From: Paraburkholderia monticola | Lineage (GTDB): Bacteria > Pseudomonadota > Gammaproteobacteria > Burkholderiales > Burkholderiaceae | DNA length: 64,000 bases | Assembly: GCF_001580545.1 (NCBI RefSeq) | Contig: NZ_LRBG01000004.1 | Span: 620,001 to 684,000 of the forward strand | Reading direction: 5' to 3' | Shown here: positions 25,597 through 35,401 of the stretch, piece by piece | Layout of the letters: every line of letters starts with the position of its first letter | Position numbering within the stretch: position 1 is the stretch's first letter | Program-made: the position numbers and the translations under genes | Notes under the pieces: generated by a model | The model's database searches: none | The model's input: the letters and a program-made list of their open reading frames with translations, nothing else | Told to the model about the DNA's origin: nothing

Positions 25597-26022
25597 GTGA
25601 AGTTTTTCACCGATTACATAAACCTTGTACTGATCGCAATCGTCCTTATCTCTGGTGGGTTGCTGCTGTGGCCGACCATCAGCCGGCGTGGACGCGGCGG
25701 CCTGTCGGCCGCTGAAGCCACCCAGCTGATCAACCGGCGCAACGCGGCGGTCATCGATCTGCGGCCGTCCGCCGATTACGCCAAGGGGCACCTGCCCTCG
25801 GCACGGCATTTCGAACTCGCGGAGTTGCAGGCCAAGGTCGCACAACTCGCGAAGAACAAGAGCAACCCGGTGCTGCTGGTGTGCCAGACCGGCCAGCAGT
25901 CGAACAAGGCCGCGCGTATCGTGCAGGAAGCGGGATACGCGGAAGTCCACGTTCTCGAGGGCGGCGTCGACGCCTGGCAGAAAGCCGGAATGCCGGTTGT
26001 GAAACAAGGAGCAGCCAAGTGA
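25597..26022 (+). CDS. Membrane-anchored rhodanese-like protein
   Basis: A 141-residue protein with one N-terminal membrane helix (YINLVLIAIVLISGGLLLW) and a single rhodanese domain. The active-site loop is VCQTGQQSNKAA with the cysteine at about residue 95. It begins with GTG 25597. Its stop overlaps the GTG start of grxC, so the two are translationally coupled. Probably involved in sulfur or thiol chemistry at the membrane; the donor is unknown. Confidence 0.9.
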   Translation: MKFFTDYINLVLIAIVLISGGLLLWPTISRRGRGGLSAAEATQLINRRNAAVIDLRPSADYAKGHLPSARHFELAELQAKVAQLAKNKSNPVLLVCQTGQQSNKAARIVQEAGYAEVHVLEGGVDAWQKAGMPVVKQGAAK

Positions 26023-26279
26023 ACAAAGTGATCATGTACAGCACCCAGGTGTGCCCGTATTGCCAGATGGCCGAACGTCTTTTAAAGTCGCGCGGCGTCG
26101 AGCAGGTTGAGAAAGTACTGATCGACAAAGACCCGGCCCGGCGTGAGGAGATGATGACCCGGACCGGTCGTCGCACGGTGCCGCAGGTGTTCATCGGCGA
26201 GACGCATGTCGGCGGCTATGATGACCTTTCCGCGCTCGATCGCGCGGGCGGTCTGACGCCGCTGCTCGAAGCAGCCTGA
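26019..26279 (+). CDS. grxC: Glutaredoxin 3
   Basis: An 86-residue dithiol glutaredoxin with CPYC at residues 12-15 and the TVPQVFIGETHVGGYDD glutathione-binding segment. It reduces disulfides using glutathione, whose biosynthesis genes are also in this window. The GTG start at 26019 overlaps the rhodanese stop. secB follows on the same strand. Confidence 0.96.
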   Translation: MNKVIMYSTQVCPYCQMAERLLKSRGVEQVEKVLIDKDPARREEMMTRTGRRTVPQVFIGETHVGGYDDLSALDRAGGLTPLLEAA

Positions 26280-26428
26280 GTTCGCGCGTTTCGCGCCGCG
26301 CGAGCGGGCGGACCACTCGATAAGCCGGCGCCTGGGTGCTTCTCGCGGAGCGCGCGAGCCGGCGCAATAATCTGGCGGCCCATGCGTGCATGGGCCGCCG
26401 CCACGCATACCTATCAGGAATCACCATC

Positions 26429-26905
26429 ATGTCCGACGAGAATAACCAGCCGTTCTTCAACATCCAGCGCATCTATCTGAAGGACATGTCGCTCGAGCAG
26501 CCGAATTCGCCGGCTATCTTCCTCGAGCAGGAAATGCCGTCGGTCGAAGTCGAAGTCGACGTGAAGGCCGAGCGCCTCGCCGAATCCGTGTTCGAAATCC
26601 TCGTGACGGGCACGGTCACGGCCAAGGTGTCGGACAAGGTCGCGTTCCTGATCGAAGCGAAGCAGGCCGGAATTTTCGACATTCGCAACATTCCTGCCGA
26701 GCAGATCGATCCGCTGGTCGGCATCGCCTGCCCGACGATCCTGTTCCCGTACCTGCGTTCGAACATCGCCGACGCGATCACCCGCGCCGGTTTCCCGCCG
26801 ATCCACCTCGCCGAGATCAATTTCCAGGCGCTCTACGAGCAGCGTCTCGCGCAAATGGGCGCCGCCCAGACGGACGGCGCGGCGCTGAGCGGCGTCAAGC
26901 ATTAA
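26429..26905 (+). CDS. secB: Protein-export chaperone SecB
   Basis: A 158-residue chaperone starting [19 protein letters not shown]. The SecB core ([25 protein letters not shown]) and the [25 protein letters not shown] segment are complete. It keeps preproteins unfolded and hands them to SecA. The grxC-secB-gpsA order is common in beta- and gamma-proteobacteria. Confidence 0.98.
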   Translation: MSDENNQPFFNIQRIYLKDMSLEQPNSPAIFLEQEMPSVEVEVDVKAERLAESVFEILVTGTVTAKVSDKVAFLIEAKQAGIFDIRNIPAEQIDPLVGIACPTILFPYLRSNIADAITRAGFPPIHLAEINFQALYEQRLAQMGAAQTDGAALSGVKH

Positions 26906-26927
26906 GGCGCCGCACGGAGTGCCGGCT

Positions 26928-27926
26928 ATGAAGGTTGCCGTTCTCGGCGCTGGCGCCTGGGGCACCGCCCTCGCCGGCCATCTGGCCTTAAGGCACGACA
27001 CGGTGTTGTGGGCGCGCGAGCCCGCGCTCATCACCGAGCTTTCCGCTTCGCACGAAAACGTCCGCTATCTGGCGGGCGTCGCGTTGCCGCCCGCGCTTCG
27101 CTACGAAGCGGATCTCGGTGCGGCGCTCGAGCACGCGCTCGCCGACGAGGCGCTGTGCGTCATCGCAACTCCGGTGGCCGGCCTGCGCAGCATGCTGCGC
27201 ACGATGCGCGATGCGGGCAAGGTGCCCGCGCATATCGTGTGGCTGTGCAAGGGTTTCGAAGCCGATTCGCAGTTGCTGCCGCATCAGGCGGTCGCGGCGG
27301 AATTGCCCGAGCATGCGAGCAACGGCGTGTTGTCCGGGCCGAGCTTCGCGCGCGAAGTCGGGCAGGGGCTGCCGGTTGCGTTGACGATCGCGAGTGCTTC
27401 GGCGGCCTGCCGCGAACGCACGGTCGCGGCGTTCCATCACGGCGCGATGCGCATCTATACCGGCGACGACGTCGTCGGTGTCGAAGTGGGCGGCGCGGTG
27501 AAAAACGTGCTCGCCATCGCCACGGGTATCGCTGACGGCCTCGGTCTCGGCCTCAATGCACGCGCGGCATTGATCACGCGTGGCCTCGCCGAAATGTCGC
27601 GTCTTGGCGTGACGCTCGGTGGACGTGCGGAAACCTTTACCGGGCTGACCGGCCTGGGTGATCTGATCCTGACCGCTACCGGCGATCTGTCGCGCAACCG
27701 TACTGTGGGTCTGCAACTCGCCACCGGCCGCACGCTCGACGACATCCTCGGCGGCCTCGGTCACGTGGCCGAAGGCGTGCGTTGTGCGCAAGCGGTGCTC
27801 GCGATCGCACGCGCTCACGCGATCGAGATGCCGATCACGCAAGCAGTCTGCGCGGTGCTGTTCGACGGCGTGGCGCCGCGCGATGCGGTCAGCGCGCTGC
27901 TGCGACGCGATTCGAAGGCCGAATAA
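26928..27926 (+). CDS. gpsA: NAD(P)-dependent glycerol-3-phosphate dehydrogenase
   Basis: A 332-residue enzyme making glycerol-3-phosphate for phospholipids. The Rossmann motif is [16 protein letters not shown] at the N-terminus. The substrate-binding region includes [21 protein letters not shown] and the C-terminal domain has [15 protein letters not shown] 26928 is chosen over GTG 26919 because of its better distance from GGAG. It follows secB by 22 bases. Confidence 0.96.
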   Translation: MKVAVLGAGAWGTALAGHLALRHDTVLWAREPALITELSASHENVRYLAGVALPPALRYEADLGAALEHALADEALCVIATPVAGLRSMLRTMRDAGKVPAHIVWLCKGFEADSQLLPHQAVAAELPEHASNGVLSGPSFAREVGQGLPVALTIASASAACRERTVAAFHHGAMRIYTGDDVVGVEVGGAVKNVLAIATGIADGLGLGLNARAALITRGLAEMSRLGVTLGGRAETFTGLTGLGDLILTATGDLSRNRTVGLQLATGRTLDDILGGLGHVAEGVRCAQAVLAIARAHAIEMPITQAVCAVLFDGVAPRDAVSALLRRDSKAE

Positions 27927-28024
27927 AGCCTTTTCTCCCGGCCGTTTAGCGCAAATTCGCGTTGAACGGCTGCCAGGCCTCGCGGTCCACTTCGTTATCG
28001 AAGGCTCGGATCGGCGAGGTTTTC

Positions 28025-28585
28025 ATGCCCACCTTCAATCTCAGTCACGGCACCTGCACGCTCGAAGCGCGCGTGGTCGATATCACGACGCTCGCCGTCG
28101 ATGCGATCGTCAACGCCGCGAACACGTCGCTGCTCGGCGGCGGTGGAGTGGATGGCGCGATTCATCGCGCGGCGGGCAAGGCGTTGCTGCGCGAATGCGA
28201 AACGCTCGGCGGCTGCGCGACCGGCGACGCCAAAATCACCGCGGGCTATCGGCTGCCGGCGAAGCATGTGATTCATGCGGTCGGTCCCGTGTGGCGCGGC
28301 GGCGCGCATGGCGAGGCCGATCTGCTCGCTTCGTGCTATCGACGCGCGCTCGAAGTCGCGCGCGCTTCCCATTGCGCGAGCATCGCGTTTCCGGCTATCA
28401 GTTGCGGCATCTACCGTTTCCCCGCGGACGATGCCATATGCATCGCGCTCGCGACCGTGCTCGACACGTTGCCGGGCACACCGCAAATGAAGCACGTGAC
28501 CTTCGCGTGTTTCGACGAGGCGATGCTCGCGCGCTACGAGGCCGAGCTCGAACGTCGTCAGGCGCCGCCTTCGAAGCCGGCCTGA
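28025..28585 (+). CDS. Macro-domain protein, O-acetyl-ADP-ribose deacetylase-like
   Basis: A 186-residue MacroD-type protein. The ADP-ribose pocket carries [23 protein letters not shown] at about 25-48 and [12 protein letters not shown] at about 118-129. It probably removes ADP-ribose or hydrolyses O-acetyl-ADP-ribose. ATG 28025 is used because the upstream extension is not conserved. Its last 28 bases overlap the 3' end of the convergent trmL gene. Confidence 0.92.
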   Translation: MPTFNLSHGTCTLEARVVDITTLAVDAIVNAANTSLLGGGGVDGAIHRAAGKALLRECETLGGCATGDAKITAGYRLPAKHVIHAVGPVWRGGAHGEADLLASCYRRALEVARASHCASIAFPAISCGIYRFPADDAICIALATVLDTLPGTPQMKHVTFACFDEAMLARYEAELERRQAPPSKPA

Positions 28586-29028
28586 CGCCAGGCTTCGAAC
28601 ACCACGATTGCCACCGTGTTCGACAGATTCAGGCTGCGATTGCCTGGACGCATCGGGAGGCGCACGCGCTGTTCGTTAGAAAAACGTGCGAGCACCGTGT
28701 CAGGCAGGCCGCGCGTTTCGGCGCCGAACACGAACCAGTCGCCGGGTTGAAACGCGTGGTCGTGAAAGCGCCCCGAGCCGCGCGTCGTGAATGCGAACAT
28801 GCGCGACGCGTCCGGCGTTTCTTTCGCGATGAACGCATCCCAATCGGTATGCACATTCATTTCCGCGTACTCGTGATAGTCGAGGCCGGCGCGGCGCATC
28901 TTGGTGTCGTCGAGTGGGAAGCCGAGCGGCTCGATCAGGTGCAGCCGCGCGCCGGTGTTCGCGCACAGGCGAATCACATTGCCGGTGTTCGGCGGAATTT
29001 CGGGTTCTACGAGAACGACGTTGAACAT
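28558..29028 (-). CDS. trmL: tRNA (cytidine/uridine-2'-O-)-methyltransferase TrmL
   Basis: A 156-residue SPOUT methyltransferase. N-terminal [20 protein letters not shown], central [10 protein letters not shown] and C-terminal [20 protein letters not shown] are the knot motifs of TrmL, which modifies position 34 of leucine tRNAs. Its length matches the E. coli enzyme (about 157). It is convergent with and overlaps the macro-domain gene, and lies just downstream of comF on the same strand. Confidence 0.95.
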   Translation of the reverse strand: MFNVVLVEPEIPPNTGNVIRLCANTGARLHLIEPLGFPLDDTKMRRAGLDYHEYAEMNVHTDWDAFIAKETPDASRMFAFTTRGSGRFHDHAFQPGDWFVFGAETRGLPDTVLARFSNEQRVRLPMRPGNRSLNLSNTVAIVVFEAWRQAGFEGGA

Positions 29029-29046
29029 AAGGAGACCACGTAAATG

Positions 29047-29859
29047 CTAGTTTTTCGGAGTGCGCAGCGCGACGAAGTTCGTGACCCGCCGTGCGCCGGC
29101 GGCCTTCAGGGTATGCGCTAGCGCTTCGAGCGTCGCGCCGCTCGTCATCACATCGTCGACGACGCCGACATGCAGGCCGCGCACCGTGCGCGTGGCGCGA
29201 AACGCGCGGCCGACGTTCTGCCGGCGTGCATCGAGATCGAGGCGCGACTGCGGCGCGGTGTCGAGCGTTCGTTCGAGCAGCGTCGCGTCGCTGCGCACGC
29301 CGAGCGCGCGCGCGAGCGGCCGCGCAATCTGCCAGGCCTGGTTGTAACCGCGCTCGACGAGACGTCGCCCGGCGAGCGGCACCGGCGCGATCACGTCGGG
29401 CCGCTCGTCCGCGTCGTGCCAGTGATCCTCTGCCAGCCGTGCGAGGCGTTGCGCGAAGTCGCGCGCGAGCATCAGCCGCGCGCGAAACTTCAGGCCGACC
29501 GCGAGCGTATCAAGCGGCGCACGATAGTCGGCGAGCGCGAAGCTCGCGTCGAACGGCGGTGGCTCGGTGACGCAATCCGCGCAACGGTACTGCGCCCGAC
29601 CGACCCAGGTTGACGCCGGCAGTGGCACCGCGCAGACGGTGCAGCGCAGACGGCCCTCGTTCCAGTAGGCGGCGTCGCAACCGTCGCATAACGTCTTATG
29701 CGACAAATTGCCGCATAACGCGCAGAGGTTGGGCAGCGCGGCATTCAACGCGCGCGGCCACGCCGAATGCAGACCACGCGCAAAACGCGCCAGCTGATTG
29801 CGACACGATGAAGAAAATGACTGGAATTGCACGAGGGGATGCCCGCGAAGGCCGTTCAC
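29047..29859 (-). CDS. comF: ComF family phosphoribosyltransferase-like protein
   Basis: A 270-residue protein. An N-terminal zinc-binding part has C-x2-C pairs (CALCGN, CDGCD, CTVCAVP, CADC). A C-terminal PRTase domain has the signature VGVVDDVMTSGATLEAL. ComF/GntX proteins are linked to DNA uptake. Notably the other competence gene in this window, comM, is disrupted. Divergent from bioC with a 55-base gap. Confidence 0.93.
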   Translation of the reverse strand: MNGLRGHPLVQFQSFSSSCRNQLARFARGLHSAWPRALNAALPNLCALCGNLSHKTLCDGCDAAYWNEGRLRCTVCAVPLPASTWVGRAQYRCADCVTEPPPFDASFALADYRAPLDTLAVGLKFRARLMLARDFAQRLARLAEDHWHDADERPDVIAPVPLAGRRLVERGYNQAWQIARPLARALGVRSDATLLERTLDTAPQSRLDLDARRQNVGRAFRATRTVRGLHVGVVDDVMTSGATLEALAHTLKAAGARRVTNFVALRTPKN

Positions 29860-29914
29860 GCTGAATGGAGGGGAACGAACGAGTATACTTCGAGCTCAAG
29901 CCAGCACGACACAC

Positions 29915-30880
29915 ATGTCCCCAACATCCGCTCAATCTGGCCGTCCGGCCTACGATTCACGGCGCCTCAGGCGTATTTTCGACCGTCGCGCCACCACCTT
30001 CGACGAGGTTGCGTTCCTGCCGCGCGAGATCGCGCAGCGCATGCGCGAGCGTCTCGATTACATCAAGGTCGCGCCCGCGAGCGTGCTCGACGCCGGTTGC
30101 GGCGCCGGCGAGGACATCCCCGCCTTGCGCGAGCGCTTTCCCGAGGCGCCGGTGTTCGGCGCCGATCTGTCGCACGGCATGCTCACCCGCGCGCTGCGTC
30201 ACGACGCCGGCGATACCAGTTGGCGGCGCTTTCTTCCCGCCTCGCTCGGCAAGGCGCTCGGCGCACGCGGTCCGCGCTTCGCCCAAGCCGATTTCTCCGC
30301 GCTGCCGTTTGCGGCCGGCGCCTTCGAATTCATCTGGTCCAACCTCGCGCTGCACTGGCACTCGCGGCCCGATCTCGTGTTTCCCGAATGGCAGCGCGTG
30401 CTGAAGGTCAACGGCCTGTTGATGTTCAGCACGCTCGGTCCCGACACGCTGAAAGAGTTGCGCGGTGCCTACGCCGAGATCGAGGCCGCGCACGGCGTCG
30501 CTTCGCGCAAGCATGTGATCGACTTCGTCGATATGCATGATCTCGGCGATATGCTCGTCGAGGCCGGCTTCGAGATTCCGGTGATGGACCAGGAGACGCT
30601 GACGATCACCTACAAGTCGCCGGAGTCGCTGCTGGCGGACGTGCGACGCTGGGGCGCGTATCCGTTCGCGCGCGACACGCACGACGGCACGCTTGCGCGC
30701 CGCTTGCACAAGGCTCTGCTCGCCGCGCTCGAAGCGCGCCGGCGTGCCGACGGCACGATCGCGCTGACCTTCGAGGTGATCTACGGACACGCATGGAAGG
30801 CCGTGCCGCGCACCACGGCCGAAGGGCATGGCATCGTGCGGCTCGAGGACATCGGACGAGGTCCGGCCAAGCGTGGGTAG
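29915..30880 (+). CDS. bioC: SAM-dependent methyltransferase, BioC-like (malonyl-ACP methyltransferase)
   Basis: A 321-residue class I methyltransferase. The SAM motif is VLDAGCGAGED at about residue 58, then FAQADFSALPFAAGAFEFIWSN, and WQRVLKVNGLLMFSTLGPDTL. The N-terminal YDSRRLRRIFDRRATTFDEV and the C-terminal EVIYGHAWK are typical of BioC proteins in beta- and gamma-proteobacteria. BioC methylates malonyl-ACP to start biotin precursor synthesis. Start chosen at 29915; upstream sequence is not conserved. A generic methyltransferase remains possible. Confidence 0.8.
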   Translation: MSPTSAQSGRPAYDSRRLRRIFDRRATTFDEVAFLPREIAQRMRERLDYIKVAPASVLDAGCGAGEDIPALRERFPEAPVFGADLSHGMLTRALRHDAGDTSWRRFLPASLGKALGARGPRFAQADFSALPFAAGAFEFIWSNLALHWHSRPDLVFPEWQRVLKVNGLLMFSTLGPDTLKELRGAYAEIEAAHGVASRKHVIDFVDMHDLGDMLVEAGFEIPVMDQETLTITYKSPESLLADVRRWGAYPFARDTHDGTLARRLHKALLAALEARRRADGTIALTFEVIYGHAWKAVPRTTAEGHGIVRLEDIGRGPAKRG

Positions 30881-31053
30881 CAGATTGCGGTGCTGCCATC
30901 AACTGGCTGTCGAGGGAGCGGTTGACGTGTTGCAAAAGCGGTAAAGAGGACATCCGTTATGCCTGGGATTTGCCCGTCAAAAGAGCTGCAAAACGCGGGT
31001 CAAAACGGCGCGAAGGCTTGTCGGGCATGGCTTGTGGGCCGATTGGGGCTTGC
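30881..31053. other. Non-coding stretch before the cox promoter
   Basis: Together with bases up to 31275 this makes a gap of 395 bases without a gene. Apart from the promoter at 31054-31082 I see nothing in it. Confidence 0.5.
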
Positions 31054-31082
31054 TTGTCGATGCTATGGATCGCGCCTATAAT
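31054..31082 (+). promoter_or_regulatory. Sigma-70 promoter upstream of the cox cluster
   Basis: TTGTCG (31054-31059) and TATAAT (31077-31082) are separated by 17 bases. It lies about 190 bases upstream of the DUF2244 gene and likely drives it and the coxBA genes. Confidence 0.7.
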
Positions 31083-31275
31083 GCGTCAGTTTGTCGCCCG
31101 AGGTTCCCACATTCGCGGTGGCAGACCTGAGGCGCAGGGCTGCAAAATGAAGTGATGCGGTAGGAGGTGGCGCGGTCGCGAGCGGTGCTGGAAACAGTGG
31201 CTCAGGCGGCGGCCGCGAGATGCATCCGGAAGTAAAAGAAGGCAGGCCGGACGCGACGATTCGCAGGAGGCAGCG

Positions 31276-31752
31276 ATGGGCGCATCAGATCATCTGCTGG
31301 CGGATTCAGAGCCGGTCCTCAGGGACTGGCTCATGAAGCGCAACTGCTCGATCTCGCCGCGGCAGTTCGTCTGTCTGTACGTGTCGCTTGCTTTGTTCTC
31401 GTTGGCAATTGCTTTCATGCTGGTTCTGGTCGGCGCCTGGCTGGTGTTGCCGTTCACCGGAATCGAGTTGCTGGCGGTAGGTATCGCGTTTGCAATATAT
31501 GCGCGACATGCTGTCGATTACGAGCGCATCCGGTTGTTTCCGAACCGGCTCGTGATCGAGCAGGTCAGCGCCGAGCAGATTACGCAGTTCGAATTCAATC
31601 CGCGCTGGGTGCGGATAGAGCCGGGCGCAACGCCGCGCGATCAGATCAAGCTGGTCTCGCGCGGACAGACGATCATGATCGGGCAACATCTCGCGCAGAA
31701 TCGGCGCGCGCAGTTCGCAGGCGAACTGCGCATGTGGCTGGCACGTTGTTAG
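31276..31752 (+). CDS. DUF2244 family membrane protein
   Basis: A 158-residue protein with two hydrophobic helices (about 35-60 and 62-76) and a soluble C-terminal half typical of DUF2244 (RLFPNRLVIEQVSAEQITQF, then WVRIEP). It often lies next to coxB. Its function is unknown; its position between the promoter and coxB suggests a link to oxidase biogenesis. Confidence 0.85.
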   Translation: MGASDHLLADSEPVLRDWLMKRNCSISPRQFVCLYVSLALFSLAIAFMLVLVGAWLVLPFTGIELLAVGIAFAIYARHAVDYERIRLFPNRLVIEQVSAEQITQFEFNPRWVRIEPGATPRDQIKLVSRGQTIMIGQHLAQNRRAQFAGELRMWLARC

Positions 31753-31840
31753 ATGGTGCCGGACACACGGCGTTCAAGGGGGCGCGACACGCTGCCAGCG
31801 GGGTCGAGGGGTTTGAATGGAAAATTTGGGTAAGGAAGCT

Positions 31841-33445
31841 ATGAAAACAATCAAGCGAGCGCTCACGAGCGTGCTGGCGACAAGCGGACTGCTTTTCGCC
31901 GGTGCCGCCCTGGCAGTGGGCGATGCTCCGGGCGGCCCTGCCGTCAACGCGATCAATCTCCAGCCGCCTGCAACGAGAATCGCTGAGGAGTTGTTCAGCC
32001 TCCACATGTTCATGCTGGGCCTTTGCACCGTGATCTTCATCGGTGTGTTCGGTGTGATGTTCTATTCGGTCTTCGCGCACCGCAAATCGAAGGGCCACAA
32101 GGCAGCCAATTTCCACGAAAGCACCACCGTCGAAATCATCTGGACGATCGTGCCGTTCGTCATCGTCGTGCTGATGGCGCTGCCCGCCACCAAGGCCGTC
32201 GTCGCGATGAAGGACACCTCGAACGCCGACCTCACGATCAAGGTCACCGGCTACCAGTGGAAGTGGGGCTACGACTACGTCAAGGGACCCGGCGAGGGCA
32301 TCGGCTTCCTGTCCACGCTCGCCACGCCGCGCGCGCAAACGGAAGGCCGCGAGCCGATCTCCACGCTGTATCTGCAGGAAGTCGACAACCCGCTCGTGGT
32401 GCCGGTCGACAAGAAAATCCGCATCATCACCACCGCGAACGACGTGGTCCACTCCTGGTACGTGCCGGCCTTCGGCGTGAAGCAGGACGCGATCCCGGGC
32501 TTCGTGCGCGACACGTGGTTCAAGGCTAACCGCACCGGCACGTTCCGCGGCTTCTGTACGGAGCTGTGCGGCAAGGAACACGCGTTCATGCCGGTCGTCG
32601 TCGAAGTGCTGTCGGCTGACGACTACGCGAAGTGGGTCGACGAGCAGAAGAAGAAAATGGCCGCCGGCCAGGACGATCCGAACAAGACCTACACGATGGC
32701 CGAGCTGATGGAGCGCGGCGGCAAGGTCTACGCGGCGAATTGCGCGGTTTGCCACCAGCCGACCGGCAAGGGCGCGGGCGCATTCCCGGCGCTCGACGGC
32801 AGCAAGATCGCCAATGGTCCGATCGGCCAGCACGTGAGCCTCGTGCTGAAGGGCAAGAACGCAATGCCTTCGTGGGCGCCGACGTTGAACGACGTCGAGA
32901 TCGCCTCGGTGATCACCTACGAACGTAACTCGTGGGGCAACCACACGGGCGACATTCTGCAGCCGAAGCAGATCACCGACGCGCGCAACGGCAAACTGCC
33001 GGAAGGCGGCGATCATCTGGCCGAGGCCGGTGCCGCCGCGGCATCGGGCGCGGAAGCAGCGTCGGGCGCGGAAGCGGCGTCCGCACCGGCTGCATCGGAT
33101 AACGCGGCTGCTGCGAATGGTGCCGCGGCCACACTGCCGGCGAGCGTCTACTTCGATACCGGCAAGAGCACGCTGCCGGCCGATGCGAAAGCGGCCGTCG
33201 ACGCGGCCGTGGCCTACGCGAAGGCGCATCCGGATGCGAAATTCACGCTGTCGGGCTTCACCGACGCAACCGGCTCCGCTGAAGTCAACGAGAAGCTCGC
33301 GAAGACTCGCGCCGAAGCCGTTCGCGACGCGCTGAAGGCGGCCGGCATTGCCGAAGACCATATTATTTTGAAGAAGCCGGAAACGATCACCGGCGGCACC
33401 GACGCGAAGGAAGCCCGGCGCGTTCAAATCAGCCCGGCAGCCTGA
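31841..33445 (+). CDS. coxB: Cytochrome c oxidase subunit II with C-terminal cytochrome c and OmpA-like domains
   Basis: A 534-residue protein with five parts. It has a signal peptide (to ALA, about 25), two membrane helices (about 50-72 and 92-115), and a CuA domain with ligands in VVHSWYVPAFGVKQDAIPG and CTELCGKEHAFM. A cytochrome c domain follows with CAVCH at about residue 301 and a methionine in NAMPSW. After an Ala/Glu/Ser-rich linker comes an OmpA-like domain (VYFDTGKSTLPADAK, then LSGFTDATGSAEVNEKLAKTRAEAV). ATG 31841 has AGGAAG five bases upstream; ATG 31817 is also in frame. It accepts electrons from cytochrome c. The OmpA-like extension is unusual. Confidence 0.95.
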   Translation: MKTIKRALTSVLATSGLLFAGAALAVGDAPGGPAVNAINLQPPATRIAEELFSLHMFMLGLCTVIFIGVFGVMFYSVFAHRKSKGHKAANFHESTTVEIIWTIVPFVIVVLMALPATKAVVAMKDTSNADLTIKVTGYQWKWGYDYVKGPGEGIGFLSTLATPRAQTEGREPISTLYLQEVDNPLVVPVDKKIRIITTANDVVHSWYVPAFGVKQDAIPGFVRDTWFKANRTGTFRGFCTELCGKEHAFMPVVVEVLSADDYAKWVDEQKKKMAAGQDDPNKTYTMAELMERGGKVYAANCAVCHQPTGKGAGAFPALDGSKIANGPIGQHVSLVLKGKNAMPSWAPTLNDVEIASVITYERNSWGNHTGDILQPKQITDARNGKLPEGGDHLAEAGAAAASGAEAASGAEAASAPAASDNAAAANGAAATLPASVYFDTGKSTLPADAKAAVDAAVAYAKAHPDAKFTLSGFTDATGSAEVNEKLAKTRAEAVRDALKAAGIAEDHIILKKPETITGGTDAKEARRVQISPAA

Positions 33446-33489
33446 CGTGTTCATGGTCAGCACCGCAGAATTCGCTTTAGGAGATTGTC

Positions 33490-35103
33490 ATGTCTAGCAT
33501 CGGACACGATGTAGTAGCGGGCCACGAGCACGTGCACGGCGACCATGCCCACGAAACGCCGCACGGCTGGCGCCGTTGGCTGTTCGCCACCAACCACAAG
33601 GACATCGGTACGCTGTACCTGATCTTCTCGTTCACCATGTTCCTGTCCGGGGGCGTGATGGCGCTGATGATCCGTGCCGAGCTGTTCGAGCCGGGTCTGC
33701 AGATCATGCGTCCCGAGTTCTTCAACCAGTTGACCACCATGCACGGGCTGATCATGGTGTTCGGCGCGATCATGCCGGCGTTCGTCGGTTTCGCGAACTG
33801 GATGGTGCCGCTGCAGATCGGCGCATCGGACATGGCTTTCGCGCGGATGAACAACTTCAGCTTCTGGCTGCTGCCGGTCGCGGCTGTCCTGCTGGTCGGC
33901 TCGTTCTTCGCACCGGGCGGCGCAACCGCCGCGGGCTGGACGCTGTACGCGCCGCTCTCCACGCAGATGGGCCCGGGCATGGACTTCGCGATTTTCGCGG
34001 TCCACCTGATGGGCGCGTCGTCGATCATGGGCGGCATCAACATCGTCGTCACGATCCTGAACATGCGCGCACCCGGCCTCACGCTGATGAAGATGCCGAT
34101 GTTCGTCTGGACCTGGCTGATCACCGCCTACCTGCTGATCGCCGTGATGCCGGTTCTCGCGGGCGCGATCACGATGGTGCTGTTCGACCGTCACTTCGGC
34201 ACGTCGTTCTTCAATGCGGCGGGCGGCGGCGACCCGGTCATGTACCAGCACATCTTCTGGTTCTTCGGGCACCCCGAGGTGTACATCATGATCTTGCCGG
34301 CGTTCGGGATCGTCTCGCAGGTGATCCCGGCGTTCTCGCGCAAGCCGCTGTTCGGCTATAGCTCGATGGTGTACGCGACGGCGTCGATCGCGATCCTGTC
34401 ATTCATGGTCTGGGCGCACCACATGTTCGTGACCGGCATGCCGGTCACGGGCCAGCTGTTCTTCATGTACGCGACGATGCTGATCGCCGTGCCGACCGGC
34501 GTGAAGGTGTTCAACTGGGTCGCGACGATGTGGCGCGGTTCGCTGTCGTTCGAAACGCCGATGCTGTTCGCGGTGGGCTTCCTGATCGTGTTCACGTTCG
34601 GCGGCCTGTCGGGTCTGATGCTCGCGATGGCACCGCTCGACATCCAGTATCACGGTACCTATTTCGTGGTCGCGCACTTCCACTACGTGCTGGTGGCGGG
34701 GTCGCTGTTCGCTCTGTTCTCCGGGTGGTATTACTGGGCGCCGAAGTGGACCGGCTGGATGTACAACGAAACGCGCGGCAAGATCCACTTCTGGGCGTCG
34801 ATGTTCTTCTTCAACCTCGCGTTCCTGCCGATGCACTTCGTCGGTCTCGCGGGCATGCCGCGTCGCTATGCGGACTATCCGGCGCAGTTCACGGACTGGA
34901 ACCAGGTGATCTCGATCGGCGCGTTCGGCTTTGGTCTGTCGCAGGTCTACTTCCTGTTCGCCGTGGCCCTGCCGGCTTACCGCGGTGGTGGTGAACTCGT
35001 CGAGGCGGGCGACAAGCCGTGGGACGGCGCAACGGGCCTCGAGTGGACCGTGCCGAGCCCGGCTCCGTTCCATACGTTCGAGCATCCGCCGACCGTCGAG
35101 TAA
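33490..35103 (+). CDS. coxA: Cytochrome c oxidase subunit I (aa3-type)
   Basis: A 537-residue subunit with twelve membrane helices. It carries the heme a, heme a3 and CuB ligands: HGLIMVFGAIMPAF near the N-terminus, the WFFGHPEVYIMILPAFGI histidine-tyrosine crosslink helix, the HHMF pair, and HFHYVLVAGSLFALFSG. It reduces oxygen to water and pumps protons. It follows coxB by 44 bases with an AGGAG ribosome site. Confidence 0.98.
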   Translation: MSSIGHDVVAGHEHVHGDHAHETPHGWRRWLFATNHKDIGTLYLIFSFTMFLSGGVMALMIRAELFEPGLQIMRPEFFNQLTTMHGLIMVFGAIMPAFVGFANWMVPLQIGASDMAFARMNNFSFWLLPVAAVLLVGSFFAPGGATAAGWTLYAPLSTQMGPGMDFAIFAVHLMGASSIMGGINIVVTILNMRAPGLTLMKMPMFVWTWLITAYLLIAVMPVLAGAITMVLFDRHFGTSFFNAAGGGDPVMYQHIFWFFGHPEVYIMILPAFGIVSQVIPAFSRKPLFGYSSMVYATASIAILSFMVWAHHMFVTGMPVTGQLFFMYATMLIAVPTGVKVFNWVATMWRGSLSFETPMLFAVGFLIVFTFGGLSGLMLAMAPLDIQYHGTYFVVAHFHYVLVAGSLFALFSGWYYWAPKWTGWMYNETRGKIHFWASMFFFNLAFLPMHFVGLAGMPRRYADYPAQFTDWNQVISIGAFGFGLSQVYFLFAVALPAYRGGGELVEAGDKPWDGATGLEWTVPSPAPFHTFEHPPTVE

Positions 35104-35224
35104 GCCCTCCGGCGAGGTGCCGGGTTCCGGCGGCGCGACATGCCGCCACCGGAACCGGGCGCTTCGCGAGGCGGCTGCAGTCAGGCGGCCTCGTCAGTCA
35201 CGAACAGTATTCAGAAACTCGAGC

Positions 35225-35359
35225 ATGACGCGCAATCCACAGGAAAGACGTACGCCGGAGCAGATTCGCGCGGGCAACAGGCGGATAGGGCTGGTGATGT
35301 TCGCGATCGCAGCGGTGTTTTTCGCGAGTGCGATTCTGAAGCAGTGCTGGTTCAGCTAA
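35225..35359 (+). CDS. Small single-helix oxidase assembly protein
   Basis: A 44-residue protein starting MTRNPQERRTPEQIRAGNRR with one membrane helix (IGLVMFAIAAVFFASAIL) at about 21-38. Small proteins like this lie between coxA and ctaG in many beta-proteobacteria and are annotated as cytochrome oxidase small assembly proteins. Context and composition support it; there is no direct functional evidence. Confidence 0.75.
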   Translation: MTRNPQERRTPEQIRAGNRRIGLVMFAIAAVFFASAILKQCWFS

Positions 35360-35401
35360 CGCCGTCTTCGCAGTCTGTTTGCAGGTTTGTTGAGGATTCA
35401 G

